From Xanthobacteraceae bacterium (GTDB taxonomy: Bacteria; Pseudomonadota; Alphaproteobacteria; Rhizobiales; Xanthobacteraceae), in the NCBI GenBank assembly GCA_019454205.1, contig CP075369.1, forward strand, positions 992,001-1,056,000: a stretch of DNA of 64,000 nucleotides, read 5' to 3'. The position numbers were made by a program, and so were the translations under genes. Within the stretch, counting starts at the first letter, position 1, and every line of letters starts with the position of its first letter. Of the stretch, positions 50,459 through 59,950 are shown piece after piece. Under the pieces are notes generated by a model that saw nothing but the letters and a program-made list of their open reading frames with translations, did not search any database and had not been told where the DNA came from.

Positions 50459-51583
50459 ATGCACTCGCTGGTCTGGCTGATTTTCGGAATCTGCGCGGTC
50501 GCCGCGGCAATTCATTTTGCGTCCGTCGCGGTTGCGATCTACCGCTGCCGCGAGCGGACGGAGCAGCCGAAGCCGGTGGCGTATCCGCCGGTCAGTCTGG
50601 TGCGCCCGGTTTGCGGGTTGGACGCGGGCGCGGAAATCACGCTGCGCTCCACTTTCGAGATTGATTACCCGGATTACGAAATCATCTTCTGCGTGGCGCA
50701 GCCGAACGACGCCGCCATTCCGTTGCTGAAATCCCTGCTTGCGCAATATCCGCACGCGAAAGCGCGCCTCCTCGTCGGCGACGATGCCGTCAGCGACAAT
50801 CCGAAACTGAACAACTGCGTGAAGGGTTGGCGAGAGGCCAAGCACGAATGGATCGTGCTCTCCGACTCCAATGTCATCCTGCCGCGCGATTATATCGAGC
50901 GCCTGCTGGCGCGGTGGGACGATGAAACCGGACTGGTCTGCGTGCCGCCGGCGGGTGGTTATCCGCAAAGCATTCCCGCCGAGTTCGAATGCGTGTTCCT
51001 GAACGAGTATCAGGCCCGCTGGCAATATTTCGCCGATACGCTCGGCGCGGGTTTCGCGCAGGGCAAGACCATGCTCTGGCGCCGCGACCTTCTCGAAGCG
51101 CGCGGCGGCATTGCCGCGCTCGGTGCGGAAACGGCGGAGGATGCCGCGTCCACCAAGATCGTCCGCGAAGCGGGGCTTTCGGTGAAACTCGCCGACGCGC
51201 CGTTCATCCAGCCGCTCGGCCGGCGGGGCTGGCGGGAAGTGTGGAAACGGCAGGTACGCTGGGCGCGGTTGCGGCGGGCGAGTTTCACGCTCTGCTTCGC
51301 GCTGGAGATTTTCTCCGGCGGGGTATGGCCGTCGCTGCTCGCGGCCTATGGCATCTGGCTGGCGGGATTGCCGCTGGCCACGGCCGCCGTGCTGCCGGTC
51401 GCGTGGTATGGCGCGGAACTCTGGCTCGCCCGTGCCGCGGGCTGGCATGTGAACTGGCGTTCGCCCTTCATCGCCATCGTGCGGGATGGCTTGATCCCGA
51501 TCCTCTGGATAGAAGGATGGCGGGCGAGGGGTTTCGAGTGGCGCGGCAACGCCATGATCGCAGCCCCGCAGACCGCCCGCTGA
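50459..51583 (+). CDS. Family 21 glycosyltransferase (ceramide glucosyltransferase / HpnI type)
   Basis: A 374-aa membrane enzyme. An N-terminal helix (about residues 3-25) precedes a GT-A domain with VSLVRPVCGLD, NPKLNNCVKGW and LSDSNVILPRDYIERL. The (Q/R)xxRW signature occurs in RQVRWARLRR, and C-terminal helices follow (about 275-330). GT21 enzymes move glucose to ceramide or, as HpnI, GlcNAc to bacteriohopanetetrol. No hopanoid genes are nearby, so the acceptor is open. The start is ATG 50459 or GTG 50444. Confidence 0.8.
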   Translation: MHSLVWLIFGICAVAAAIHFASVAVAIYRCRERTEQPKPVAYPPVSLVRPVCGLDAGAEITLRSTFEIDYPDYEIIFCVAQPNDAAIPLLKSLLAQYPHAKARLLVGDDAVSDNPKLNNCVKGWREAKHEWIVLSDSNVILPRDYIERLLARWDDETGLVCVPPAGGYPQSIPAEFECVFLNEYQARWQYFADTLGAGFAQGKTMLWRRDLLEARGGIAALGAETAEDAASTKIVREAGLSVKLADAPFIQPLGRRGWREVWKRQVRWARLRRASFTLCFALEIFSGGVWPSLLAAYGIWLAGLPLATAAVLPVAWYGAELWLARAAGWHVNWRSPFIAIVRDGLIPILWIEGWRARGFEWRGNAMIAAPQTAR

Positions 51584-51783
51584 GCACCCCGCCGGAACTT
51601 TGTAAACGCTTGCAGATTGAAGGACTTGGCAGGCCCAAGTTCTGCCACCCGTGGCCGCTAGAACGCATGGCCCCGGATAACGGAATTTCGCGTCTTTTTG
51701 TCTGGACGTGGTTGCCGAATTAGGGCCGATTGGGGTTATGAGACGGGCTGGCAGCTGAATCGCGGCAGCGGAATCGGGCTTAG

Positions 51784-54228
51784 ATGCGTTTTCTCGTCAG
51801 GTTTTTTGGTTTCTTGTTCGCGGCCGGGGCGATTTTGTTCGTCGTTGGCGCGGTCGTCTTTACCTGGGGCGTCTACCACTACTCCAAGGACCTGCCGGAC
51901 CTTGCCCAGCTGAAGGACTATGAGCCGCCGGTGATGACGCGCGTACACGCGTCGGACGGTTCGCTGGTAGCCGAATATGCCCGCCAGCGCCGCCTCTACC
52001 TGCCGGTGCAGGCCATCCCGAAGCGGGTGTTCGACGCCTTTACCGCGGCCGAGGACAAGAACTTCTGGGAGCACGGCGGCATCGACCTGCTCGGCATTCT
52101 CCGCGCGGTCATCAACAACATCGAGCAGTACGGCACCGGCCGCCGCCCGCAGGGCGCGTCCACCATTACGCAGCAGGTCGCGAAGAACTTCCTGACGGGT
52201 AACGAGACCTCGATCACCCGCAAGATCAAGGAAGCGCTGCTCGCGCTGCGCATCGAGCGCGCCTACTCGAAAGAGAAGATCCTCGAACTCTACCTGAACG
52301 ACATCTATCTCGGCCTCGGTGCATACGGCATCGCCGCCGCGTCGCTGCTCTATTTCGACAAGTCGGTGCATCAGTTGAGCATCGAGGAAGTCGCTTATCT
52401 CGCGGCGCTGCCGAAAGGCCCGAACAACTATCATCCGTTCCGCTTCCGCGACACGGCGATTGCGCGCCGTAACTGGGTGATCGACCAGATGGTGATCACC
52501 GGCGCGATCAAGCCGCAGGAAGCCGCCGACGCGAAGAAGAAGCCGCTCACCATCGCGATGCGTCCGCAGGGTCCGAACCAGTTCCATGCGGAATACTTCG
52601 CGGAGGAAGTCCGCCGCGACATCTTCGAGCGTTACGGCGAACAGAAGCTCTATGAAGGCGGCCTATCGGTTCGCACCACGCTGAACCCGAAGCTGCAACT
52701 GATCGCCAAGAAAGTATTTCACGAAGGGCTGGTGCGATTCGACGAGGCGCGCGGCTGGCGTGGCGCGCAGCAGAAGATCGAACTCGGCGGCGACTGGGGC
52801 GTGAAGCTTGCGGAAGTCCGTCAACTCAACGATGTCGGCTGGCGCATCGCGGTCGTGCTGGAAGTGGCCGGCAATTCGGCGCGCATCGGCTTCCAGCCGC
52901 AGCGCGACCGCGGCGGCGCACTTTCGCAGGAACGCGCGACCGGCATCATCGGCGCGGAAGGCGTGAAGTGGACCAAGAAGACGGTCAACGGCGCGCTCAA
53001 TCCCGGCGACGTGATTTATGTCTCGGCCATCGAGAACCAGCAGAACCAGTTTCGCCTGCAGCAGGTGCCGGAAGTTTCCGGTGGCCTGATCGTGATGGAT
53101 CCATGGACCGGGCGCGTGCTCGCGCTGGTCGGCGGCTTTTCGTTCGAGGAAAGCCAGTTCAACCGCGTGACGCAGGCCTATCGCCAGCCCGGCTCGTCGT
53201 TCAAGCCGTTCGTCTACGCGGCGGCGCTGGATAACGGCTACACGCCGTCCACCATCGTGATGGATGCGCCGCTCGAAGTGGAGCAGGGACCGGGGCAGGC
53301 GGCATGGAAACCGGAAAACTATTCCGGCCGTTTCTACGGACCGCAAACGCTGCGCTTCGGCATCGAACATTCGCGTAACGTCATGACCGTGCGCCTTGCG
53401 CAGGACATCGGCATGCCGCTGGTGCAGGAATATTCGCGCCGCTTCGGCGTCTACGACAACATGCCGCCGTATCTCTCCTACGCGCTCGGCGCGGGCGAGA
53501 CGACGCTGCTGCGCATGGCGACCGGCTACTCGATGTTCGCCAACGGCGGCCGCAAGGTGAAGGCGACGCTGATCGACCGCATTCAGGACCGCTACGGCAA
53601 GACCATCTATCAGCATGACGACCGCCAGTGCGCGACGTGCAAGGTGCAGGCCTGGCAGAACCAGGACGAGCCGACGCTGATCGACCGCCGCGAAATCGTC
53701 ATCGATCCGATGAGCGCCTACCAGATCACGTCGATGATGGAAGGCGTGGTGCTGCGCGGCACCGGCACCGTGCTGCGCGCGCTGAACCGTCCCGTCGCCG
53801 GCAAGACCGGCACGACGAACGACGAAAAGGACGTCTGGTTCATGGGCTTCACGCCGGACCTCGTGGTCGGCGTTTACCTCGGCTACGACCGCCCGCGTCC
53901 GCTCGGCCGCGGCGTAACCGGCGGCCAGTACGCGGCGCCGATCGTGCGCGATTTCCTGAAGCTCGCGCTTGTCGACCGGCCTGCGCAGCCGTTCCGCGTG
54001 CCGCCCGGCCTCAAGCTGGTGCGCGTCAATCTTGCGACCGGCCTGCGCGCGCAATCAGGCGACGAGCGCGTAATTCTGGAAGCATTCCGCCCCGGCACGT
54101 CGCCCCCGGATTCCATGTCAATCGTCGGCTTCAACGACGAGCACGGCAATCCCATCGGCGGCGACCGCAATCGCTCGACGTCGCCGGACCAGCAGGGCTT
54201 CTTCACGCGCGGCCGCGGGTTGTGGTGA
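51784..54228 (+). CDS. mrcA: Class A penicillin-binding protein 1A
   Basis: An 814-aa bifunctional peptidoglycan synthase. A membrane anchor (about residues 8-30) precedes the GT51 glycosyltransferase domain with catalytic Glu90 in FTAAEDKNFWEHGGID and the GASTITQQVAKNF block. Then come an OB-like insert (about 330-430) and the transpeptidase domain with nucleophile Ser471 and Lys474 in QPGSSFKPF, and a KTGTT motif in VAGKTGTTND. ATG 51784 gives the expected cytoplasmic N-terminus. It lies 66 bp upstream of prfB, the usual order in Hyphomicrobiales. Confidence 0.96.
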   Translation: MRFLVRFFGFLFAAGAILFVVGAVVFTWGVYHYSKDLPDLAQLKDYEPPVMTRVHASDGSLVAEYARQRRLYLPVQAIPKRVFDAFTAAEDKNFWEHGGIDLLGILRAVINNIEQYGTGRRPQGASTITQQVAKNFLTGNETSITRKIKEALLALRIERAYSKEKILELYLNDIYLGLGAYGIAAASLLYFDKSVHQLSIEEVAYLAALPKGPNNYHPFRFRDTAIARRNWVIDQMVITGAIKPQEAADAKKKPLTIAMRPQGPNQFHAEYFAEEVRRDIFERYGEQKLYEGGLSVRTTLNPKLQLIAKKVFHEGLVRFDEARGWRGAQQKIELGGDWGVKLAEVRQLNDVGWRIAVVLEVAGNSARIGFQPQRDRGGALSQERATGIIGAEGVKWTKKTVNGALNPGDVIYVSAIENQQNQFRLQQVPEVSGGLIVMDPWTGRVLALVGGFSFEESQFNRVTQAYRQPGSSFKPFVYAAALDNGYTPSTIVMDAPLEVEQGPGQAAWKPENYSGRFYGPQTLRFGIEHSRNVMTVRLAQDIGMPLVQEYSRRFGVYDNMPPYLSYALGAGETTLLRMATGYSMFANGGRKVKATLIDRIQDRYGKTIYQHDDRQCATCKVQAWQNQDEPTLIDRREIVIDPMSAYQITSMMEGVVLRGTGTVLRALNRPVAGKTGTTNDEKDVWFMGFTPDLVVGVYLGYDRPRPLGRGVTGGQYAAPIVRDFLKLALVDRPAQPFRVPPGLKLVRVNLATGLRAQSGDERVILEAFRPGTSPPDSMSIVGFNDEHGNPIGGDRNRSTSPDQQGFFTRGRGLW

Positions 54229-54294
54229 GCGTGTGAAGCGGCTTGCCGCTTCACATTCCGCTATTTATAGAGACGCCGCCGAGAGCGAAGAATC

Positions 54295-55426
54295 ATGCGC
54301 GCCGAAACCGAAAAACTCGTTGAAGAGATCAAGCAGTCGCTGGAACTGCTGAGGAGGTCGCTTTGACTTCGAAAAATCGGAAAAACGCCTCGCCGAGCTG
54401 AACGCGCTCGCCGAAGACCCCAAGCTCTGGGACGATCCGCAGAAAGCCTCGAAGCTGATGCAGGAGCGCACCTCGCTGGAGGACGCGCTCGGCAGCCTCA
54501 AACGCATCGGCACCGAACTGAGCGATCAGGTCGAACTGATCGCGCTCGGCGAAGCGGAAAAAGACGAAGCCACCATCAGCGACGCCGAAGCCAGGCTCGC
54601 CGAACTGAAAGCCGAGACCGGCCGCCGCCAGATGGAGGCGCTGCTCTCCGGCGAAGCGGACGCGAACGACGCTTATCTCGAAGTCCACGCCGGCGCGGGC
54701 GGTACCGAAAGCCAGGACTGGGCTTCGATGCTGCTGCGCATGTACACGCGCTGGGCTGAGCAGCATAAGTTCAAGATCGCGCTGGTCGAGCAGAGCGACG
54801 GCGAAACCGCGGGCATCAAGTCGGCCACCATCGAAGTGAAGGGCAAGAACGCCTACGGCTGGCTCAAGACCGAGAACGGCGTACATCGTCTGGTGCGCAT
54901 CTCTCCGTATGACGCGAATGCGCGCCGCCATACCTCGTTCTCGTCGATCACGGTTTATCCGGTGGTGGACGACGACATCAAAATCGAAATCCCTGAGTCG
55001 GACGTGCGCGTGGATACGATGCGCTCCGGCGGCGCGGGCGGACAGCACGTCAACAAGACCGAGTCCGCGGTGCGCCTGACGCACATTCCGACCGGCATCG
55101 CGGTCGTCTCGCAGGGCGACCGCTCGCAGCACAAGAACCGTGCGCAGGCGTGGAACATGCTGCGCGCAAAACTCTATCAGGAAGAACTGAAGCGCCGCGA
55201 AGAGAAGGCCGCCGCCGAGCAGGCCGCGAAGACCGACATCGGCTGGGGCCACCAGATCAGGTCCTATGTCCTGCAGCCCTATCAGCTCGTGAAAGACCTG
55301 CGCACCGGCGAGACATCGACCAGTCCGCAGGACGTGCTCGACGGCGACCTCGACAACTTCATGCACGCGACATTGGCGCAAAAAGTCTTCGGCGGCGGTC
55401 CGGACAGCGTCGAGGACGTGGAGTAG
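54295..55426 (+). CDS. prfB: Peptide chain release factor 2, with programmed +1 frameshift
   Basis: RF2 (376 aa) releases peptides at UGA and UAA codons. Translation starts at ATG 54295 and reads 23 codons to CTT (54361-54363), then meets an in-frame TGA (54364-54366). Shifting +1 at CTT-T resumes at GAC 54365 and continues DFEKSEKRLAELN to the stop at 55424-55426. AGGAGG (54352-54357), three bases before CTT, is the stimulator. The peptidyl-hydrolysis GGQ motif is in RSGGAGGQHVNKTE. The shift makes RF2 level self-controlled. Confidence 0.96.
54352..54367 (+). promoter_or_regulatory. prfB frameshift site
   Basis: AGGAGG TCG CTT TGA C: an internal Shine-Dalgarno-like stimulator three bases before the slippery CTT, followed by TGA-C, a weak-termination context. 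This matches the classical bacterial RF2 site. Confidence 0.95.
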
Positions 55427-55434
55427 GACGCGGC

Positions 55435-56835
55435 ATGGCAAAGGCGCGGCGCAAGCCGGAACCGGAAGCCCCGCAAACAAAAACCCCGCCGCGTGCACAT
55501 CTCCGGCTTACGCTCGCCGCCTGCATTCTCGCTTCTTCCGTCGTCTTCATCGACGGCACGGTGCTGACCGTTGCGCTGCCGGCCTTACGCAAGGACCTCG
55601 CGGCAGATTACGCGCTCCTGCAATGGGTGATGAACGGCTACGTGCTCGCGCTCGCGGCATTGACGCTGATCGGCGGTGCGTTGTCCGACCGTTACGGTCA
55701 CGCGAAAGTGCTGGCGGCCGGATGCCTGCTGTTCGCGCTCGCCTCCGCCGGATGCGCGCTCGCGCCGGATATCGGCTGGCTGATTGCGACGCGCGTTCTG
55801 CAAGGCATTGCCGCGGCTCTGGTGGCGCCGTCGAGTCTTGCGTTGATTGGCTCGGCCTTTCCGCGCAGCGAACGCAGTGCTGCGATCGGGGTGTGGGCCG
55901 CGGCGTCCGCACTGGCCGCGGGCATCGCGCCGGTGATCGGCGGGTGGCTCACGGAGAATCTGGGATGGCGCTGGATTTTCTGGATCAACCCGCCGTTCGG
56001 AATCGCGGCGATCCTGCTGCTGACGTTTGCTCCCGCCAGCAAACTGGATAAGCGCCGCTTCGATCTTCCGGGCGCGTTTCTGCTTGCATTGGCGCTTGCC
56101 GCAATCGCCTACGCACTTGGCCAGATCGGGCCGGGAGAGGGAACGAAGGAAATCGAGGCGCCGCGCGCGCCGCTCTCCGTCATCGTCTCGGCAGCTGTTG
56201 CCGGTCTCGTACTGCTCGGCATCTATGCATGGTGGCAGCGCACGACCGATCATCCGCTCACGCCGCCGCGCTTGCTCCGGAACAAGCCATTTCTCGGATT
56301 GAACCTGGCGACGCTCGGCATCTATGGCGCGTTGTCGGTCGGATTTTTTCTGCTGCCGTTCGATATGATCGACCGGCGGAACTTGAGCGCGACCGATGTC
56401 GGCCTGATCTTCGTGCCGTTCACGCTCGCGATTGGTTTATTGTCCCGCTACTTCGGCAGGCTCGCGGATGCTTATGGCGCGCGGCTTCCTCTCATTATCG
56501 GGCCGCTGGGTTGCGCCGCGGCGTATGTCTGGCTGGCCGCCGGACAGCAACTTCCGGTCTGGCTCGGTATCTTCGCACCGGTTTGTTTGATGGGCCTCTC
56601 GATGTCGATACTCGTCGCACCGCTGACGTCAGCGGTAATGTCGAGCGTGAAGGACGCGGACGAGGGGCTTGCTTCCGGCGTGAACAACGCCGCGAGCCGC
56701 ATCGCATCGCTGCTCGGCGTGGCATTGGCCGCGGGACTTGCGACGTTTGCCGCGAGTTACACGCTCGGAATGGTTGCTGCTGCAATCATGGCCGCGCTTG
56801 GTGCGCTCGCCGCGGCCGTGACGTTGAAACGTTAG
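55435..56835 (+). CDS. MFS transporter, DHA2 (14-helix) drug exporter family
   Basis: A 466-aa integral membrane protein with about 14 helices. It has FIDGTVLTVALPALRKDL (the DHA2 helix-1 motif), LQWVMNGYVLALAALTL, GGALSDRYGHAKVL (loop 2-3 motif A) and APVIGGWLTENLGWRWIFWI (motif C-like). It probably exports drugs or organic compounds using the proton gradient. ATG 55435 is 8 bp after prfB, so it may be co-transcribed with it; a functional link is unlikely. Confidence 0.88.
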   Translation: MAKARRKPEPEAPQTKTPPRAHLRLTLAACILASSVVFIDGTVLTVALPALRKDLAADYALLQWVMNGYVLALAALTLIGGALSDRYGHAKVLAAGCLLFALASAGCALAPDIGWLIATRVLQGIAAALVAPSSLALIGSAFPRSERSAAIGVWAAASALAAGIAPVIGGWLTENLGWRWIFWINPPFGIAAILLLTFAPASKLDKRRFDLPGAFLLALALAAIAYALGQIGPGEGTKEIEAPRAPLSVIVSAAVAGLVLLGIYAWWQRTTDHPLTPPRLLRNKPFLGLNLATLGIYGALSVGFFLLPFDMIDRRNLSATDVGLIFVPFTLAIGLLSRYFGRLADAYGARLPLIIGPLGCAAAYVWLAAGQQLPVWLGIFAPVCLMGLSMSILVAPLTSAVMSSVKDADEGLASGVNNAASRIASLLGVALAAGLATFAASYTLGMVAAAIMAALGALAAAVTLKR

Positions 56836-56947
56836 ACGCATAGACGCCTTGCGCAGGCGCGCTTGCTTTCGGTTGCCGTAACGGCAAGATCGCTCCCAAT
56901 AAAAATGCGCGCGCGATGCCGCGCTGCAAAAAATCCGGGAGAGAAAC

Positions 56948-58768
56948 ATGACGCAATGGATCCGCTTCGAACGCGGCGGCAAGACTTCCTTCGGCACGCT
57001 GGAAGGCGAAACGATCAAGGTTCATTCCGGCGATATGTTCGATAATCCTTCGCCGACCGGGGAGAGCGTGAAACTCGGCGATGTGCAGGTGCTTACTCCC
57101 TGCGATCCGTCGAAGATGATCGGCCTCTGGAACAACTTCCACGAACTCGCGGCCAAGAACGACTTCCAGCACCCCACCGACCCCCTTTACTTCCTGAAAG
57201 CGCCGAACTCGTTTCATCCGCATGGCCGGCCCATCGTGCGGCCCGAAAGCTATGACGGCCGTATTCTTTACGAGGGCGAGCTTGGCGTCGTCATCGGCAA
57301 GAAGTGCTCGAACGTCACGGAAGCGGAAGCCGGCGAATACATCTTCGGCTATACGCCGGTGAACGACGTCACCGCCGTCGATCTGATGAAGAAGTTTCCC
57401 ACCTTCGATCAGTGGACGCGCGTGAAAAGCTTCGACACGTTCGGCGTGTTCGGCCCGGTCATCACGACCGGCGTCGATCCGATGAAGCTGCGCATCAGGA
57501 CCGTGCTGAACGGCAAGGAGCGCCAGAACTATCCCGTCAGCGACATGTTCTTCCCGCCGCACAAGCTGGTCGCGGCAATCTCGAAGGACATGACGCTGAT
57601 GCCGGGCGACATCATCGCCTGCGGCACTTCCCTTGGCGCGGGCGTGATGGATCAGGCCAGCAACAAGATCGAGATCGTGATCGAAGGTGTTGGCACGCTG
57701 GTCAACCAGTTCGATCAGGTCTTGCCGTCGCCGTTCCTGCTCGGCGAAGCGCCGAAAGCCCGCCGCATCTGCGTGGTCGGCGCGGGCGCGATCGGCGGCC
57801 TGCTGGCCGCGAAGTTCGCGCTGGCGGGGGAGGACGTCACGGTCATCGATCAGGGCGCGCATCTCGCCGCGATCCAGAAGAACGGCCTAAAGCTGGAATG
57901 GCATGACGGCAAGGTACAGACCGCAAGAATGAAGGCGGTGAACAAGGCCGCGGATGCGGGTAAACAGGATCTCGTCGTGCTCGCGGTGAAGGCGCATTAT
58001 CTCGAGCAGGTCGTGCGCGATATCGATACGCTGCTCGACAAGGATACCGTCGTACTCACCGTGCAGAACGGTTTGCCGTGGTGGTATTTCCAGAAGCTCG
58101 GCGGCGAGTACGACAATCAGCGTCTGCAATCGCTCGATCCTACAGGTATACTGACCAAGAAAATCGATGCCGAACGCCTGATCGGCTGCGTAGTCTATCC
58201 GGCTGCAGCGGTTACCGCGCCGGGGGTGATCCACCACGTCGAGGGCGACCGCTTTCCTATCGGCGAACTCGACGGCAAGACACGTGAGCGCACGAAGTCG
58301 TTGCACGATCTGTTCGTCAAGGCGGGCCTGAAGTCGCGCGTGCTGAAGGATATCCGCTCCGAAATCTGGCTGAAGGCGTGGGGCAATCTCTCCTTCAATC
58401 CGATCTCTGCGTTGACCCACGCAACGCTGGTAGATATCTGCCAGTTCGCGGAAACCCGCGCGTTGGCGGCGAGCATGATGAAGGAAGCGCAGGACATCGC
58501 GGAGAAGCTCGGCGTCACCTTCCGCGTCACCATCGACAAGCGCATCGCTGGCGCGGAGTCTGTCGGCGCGCACAAGACCTCGATGTTGCAGGACGTGGAG
58601 GCGGGCCGTTCGCTGGAGACCGAAGCGCTGATCGGCTCGATCCTCGAAATGGCGAAGATCACCGGCACTTCGGCGCCGTCGATCGAATCCGTCTACGCGC
58701 TGGTGAAGCTCCTGAACAAGGTCATGTTGACCGAAGGCGCGGGCGTGGTGACGAAGAAGGTCGCCTGA
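56948..58768 (+). CDS. Fusion: fumarylacetoacetate-hydrolase-family domain + ketopantoate-reductase-family domain
   Basis: A 606-aa protein with two enzymes in one frame. Residues 1-265 are an FAH-family hydrolase: LYFLKAPNSFHPHGRPIVRP, the metal-binding glutamates in YEGELGVVIGKK, and FGYTPVNDVTAVDLMKK. Residues 274-600 are an ApbA/PanE-like NADP reductase: ICVVGAGAIGGLLAAKFA (Rossmann), LVVLAVKAHYLEQVV, TVQNGLPWWYF, then the helical domain with LKAWGNLSFNPISALTHATL. The pair may process a 2-oxo acid or ring-cleavage product in one catabolic step. The substrate is unknown; a dienoyl-CoA-reductase-like SDR gene lies 100 bp downstream. Confidence 0.88.
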   Translation: MTQWIRFERGGKTSFGTLEGETIKVHSGDMFDNPSPTGESVKLGDVQVLTPCDPSKMIGLWNNFHELAAKNDFQHPTDPLYFLKAPNSFHPHGRPIVRPESYDGRILYEGELGVVIGKKCSNVTEAEAGEYIFGYTPVNDVTAVDLMKKFPTFDQWTRVKSFDTFGVFGPVITTGVDPMKLRIRTVLNGKERQNYPVSDMFFPPHKLVAAISKDMTLMPGDIIACGTSLGAGVMDQASNKIEIVIEGVGTLVNQFDQVLPSPFLLGEAPKARRICVVGAGAIGGLLAAKFALAGEDVTVIDQGAHLAAIQKNGLKLEWHDGKVQTARMKAVNKAADAGKQDLVVLAVKAHYLEQVVRDIDTLLDKDTVVLTVQNGLPWWYFQKLGGEYDNQRLQSLDPTGILTKKIDAERLIGCVVYPAAAVTAPGVIHHVEGDRFPIGELDGKTRERTKSLHDLFVKAGLKSRVLKDIRSEIWLKAWGNLSFNPISALTHATLVDICQFAETRALAASMMKEAQDIAEKLGVTFRVTIDKRIAGAESVGAHKTSMLQDVEAGRSLETEALIGSILEMAKITGTSAPSIESVYALVKLLNKVMLTEGAGVVTKKVA

Positions 58769-58868
58769 CGCCAAGTTTCTGATTCCGCTACGTCGCCGCC
58801 CGCGCTGTTGACCACGCAGCGCGGGCATCGGATTTTGCGCGGCAGAACAGAACGAGGGGAGGCTTTGC

Positions 58869-59741
58869 ATGTTTCAACCGGGTTTGATGAACGGCCAGAA
58901 GATTCTCGTGACCGGCGGCGGCACGGGCCTTGGCCGCGCCATGAGCGAGAAATTTCTCTCGCTTGGCGCGGAAATCGCGATCTGCGGACGGCGCAAGCAG
59001 GTCTGCGAGGACACCGCTGCCGAACTAATGAAGGCACATGGCGGAAAAGTCTCCGCTTATGGCGTCGATATTCGCGACGCGGCGGCGGTCGATGCGATGG
59101 TGCAGGGAATCTTCGACGCGGGTCCGTTGACCGGCCTCGTCAACAACGCCGCGGGCAATTTCATCTCGCGCACGGAGGATCTTTCGCCGCGCGGCTTCGA
59201 TGCGGTCGCGAACATCGTGATGCATGGCACGTTTTACGTGACGCACGCCGTCGGCAAGCGCTGGATCGCGGGTGGGCACAAAGGCAACGTGGTTTCGATC
59301 AGCGTGACGTGGGTGCGCAACGGCGGCCCGTTCGTGGTGCCGTCCACCATGAGCAAGGCGGCGGTCGCCGCGATGACCACGTCGCTGGCAAGCGAGTGGG
59401 GGCGTTACGGCATTCGCCTGAACGCGATTGCGCCCGGCGAAATCCCGACCGAGGGCATGAGCAAGCGCCTCAATCCCGGCGAGAAGCCCGGCGCACGTAC
59501 CGCCGCGCGCAATCCGATGGGCCGCCCCGGCACGATGGAGGAGTTGCAGAACCTCGCGACCTTCCTGATGTCGCCGGGCTGCGACTGGCTGTCCGGTGAA
59601 ATGATCGCGATGGACGGCGCGCAGGCGCTTGCCACCGGCGGTAATTTCTACGAGTTGCGCGAATGGGGCGACGCCGAGTGGAAGGCCGCGCGCGACGCGA
59701 TCGTGGCGCAGAACGAGAAGGACAAGGCGAAGCGCGGCTGA
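58869..59741 (+). CDS. SDR oxidoreductase of 2,4-dienoyl-CoA reductase type
   Basis: A 290-aa Rossmann-fold enzyme. The cofactor site is VTGGGTGLGRAMSEKF, with LVNNAAGNFIS and a C-terminal LNAIAPGEIPTEGMSKRLNP. The usual YxxxK is replaced by SxxxK in VVPSTMSKAAV; this Ser-x3-Lys arrangement, with the tyrosine elsewhere, is characteristic of 2,4-dienoyl-CoA reductases. It probably reduces an unsaturated acyl-CoA with NADPH. A strong terminator follows, and it may share a transcript with the FAH/reductase fusion. Confidence 0.85.
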   Translation: MFQPGLMNGQKILVTGGGTGLGRAMSEKFLSLGAEIAICGRRKQVCEDTAAELMKAHGGKVSAYGVDIRDAAAVDAMVQGIFDAGPLTGLVNNAAGNFISRTEDLSPRGFDAVANIVMHGTFYVTHAVGKRWIAGGHKGNVVSISVTWVRNGGPFVVPSTMSKAAVAAMTTSLASEWGRYGIRLNAIAPGEIPTEGMSKRLNPGEKPGARTAARNPMGRPGTMEELQNLATFLMSPGCDWLSGEMIAMDGAQALATGGNFYELREWGDAEWKAARDAIVAQNEKDKAKRG

Positions 59742-59766
59742 AGCGCATATAGGTTCGGTTTCCTGC

Positions 59767-59792
59767 AACGGCGCCGCAATCACGGCGCCGTT
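59767..59792 (+). terminator. Terminator after the SDR gene
   Basis: AACGGCGCCG (59767-59776) pairs with CGGCGCCGTT (59783-59792) around CAATCA, followed by TCTCTTTC. Confidence 0.85.
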
Positions 59793-59950
59793 TCTCTTTC
59801 AAATTATCATTACAAATCAATCGCTTGTAATATTCATCGGTTCGACAAAGTCGTCCGCTATAATCACGTCATCCCGGATTCCTGACGAAACGAGCGCGCG
59901 GAAAACTTTTCGCGCCCGCTCGCCGCGAGTCTTTTGACGAGTACGAAATC

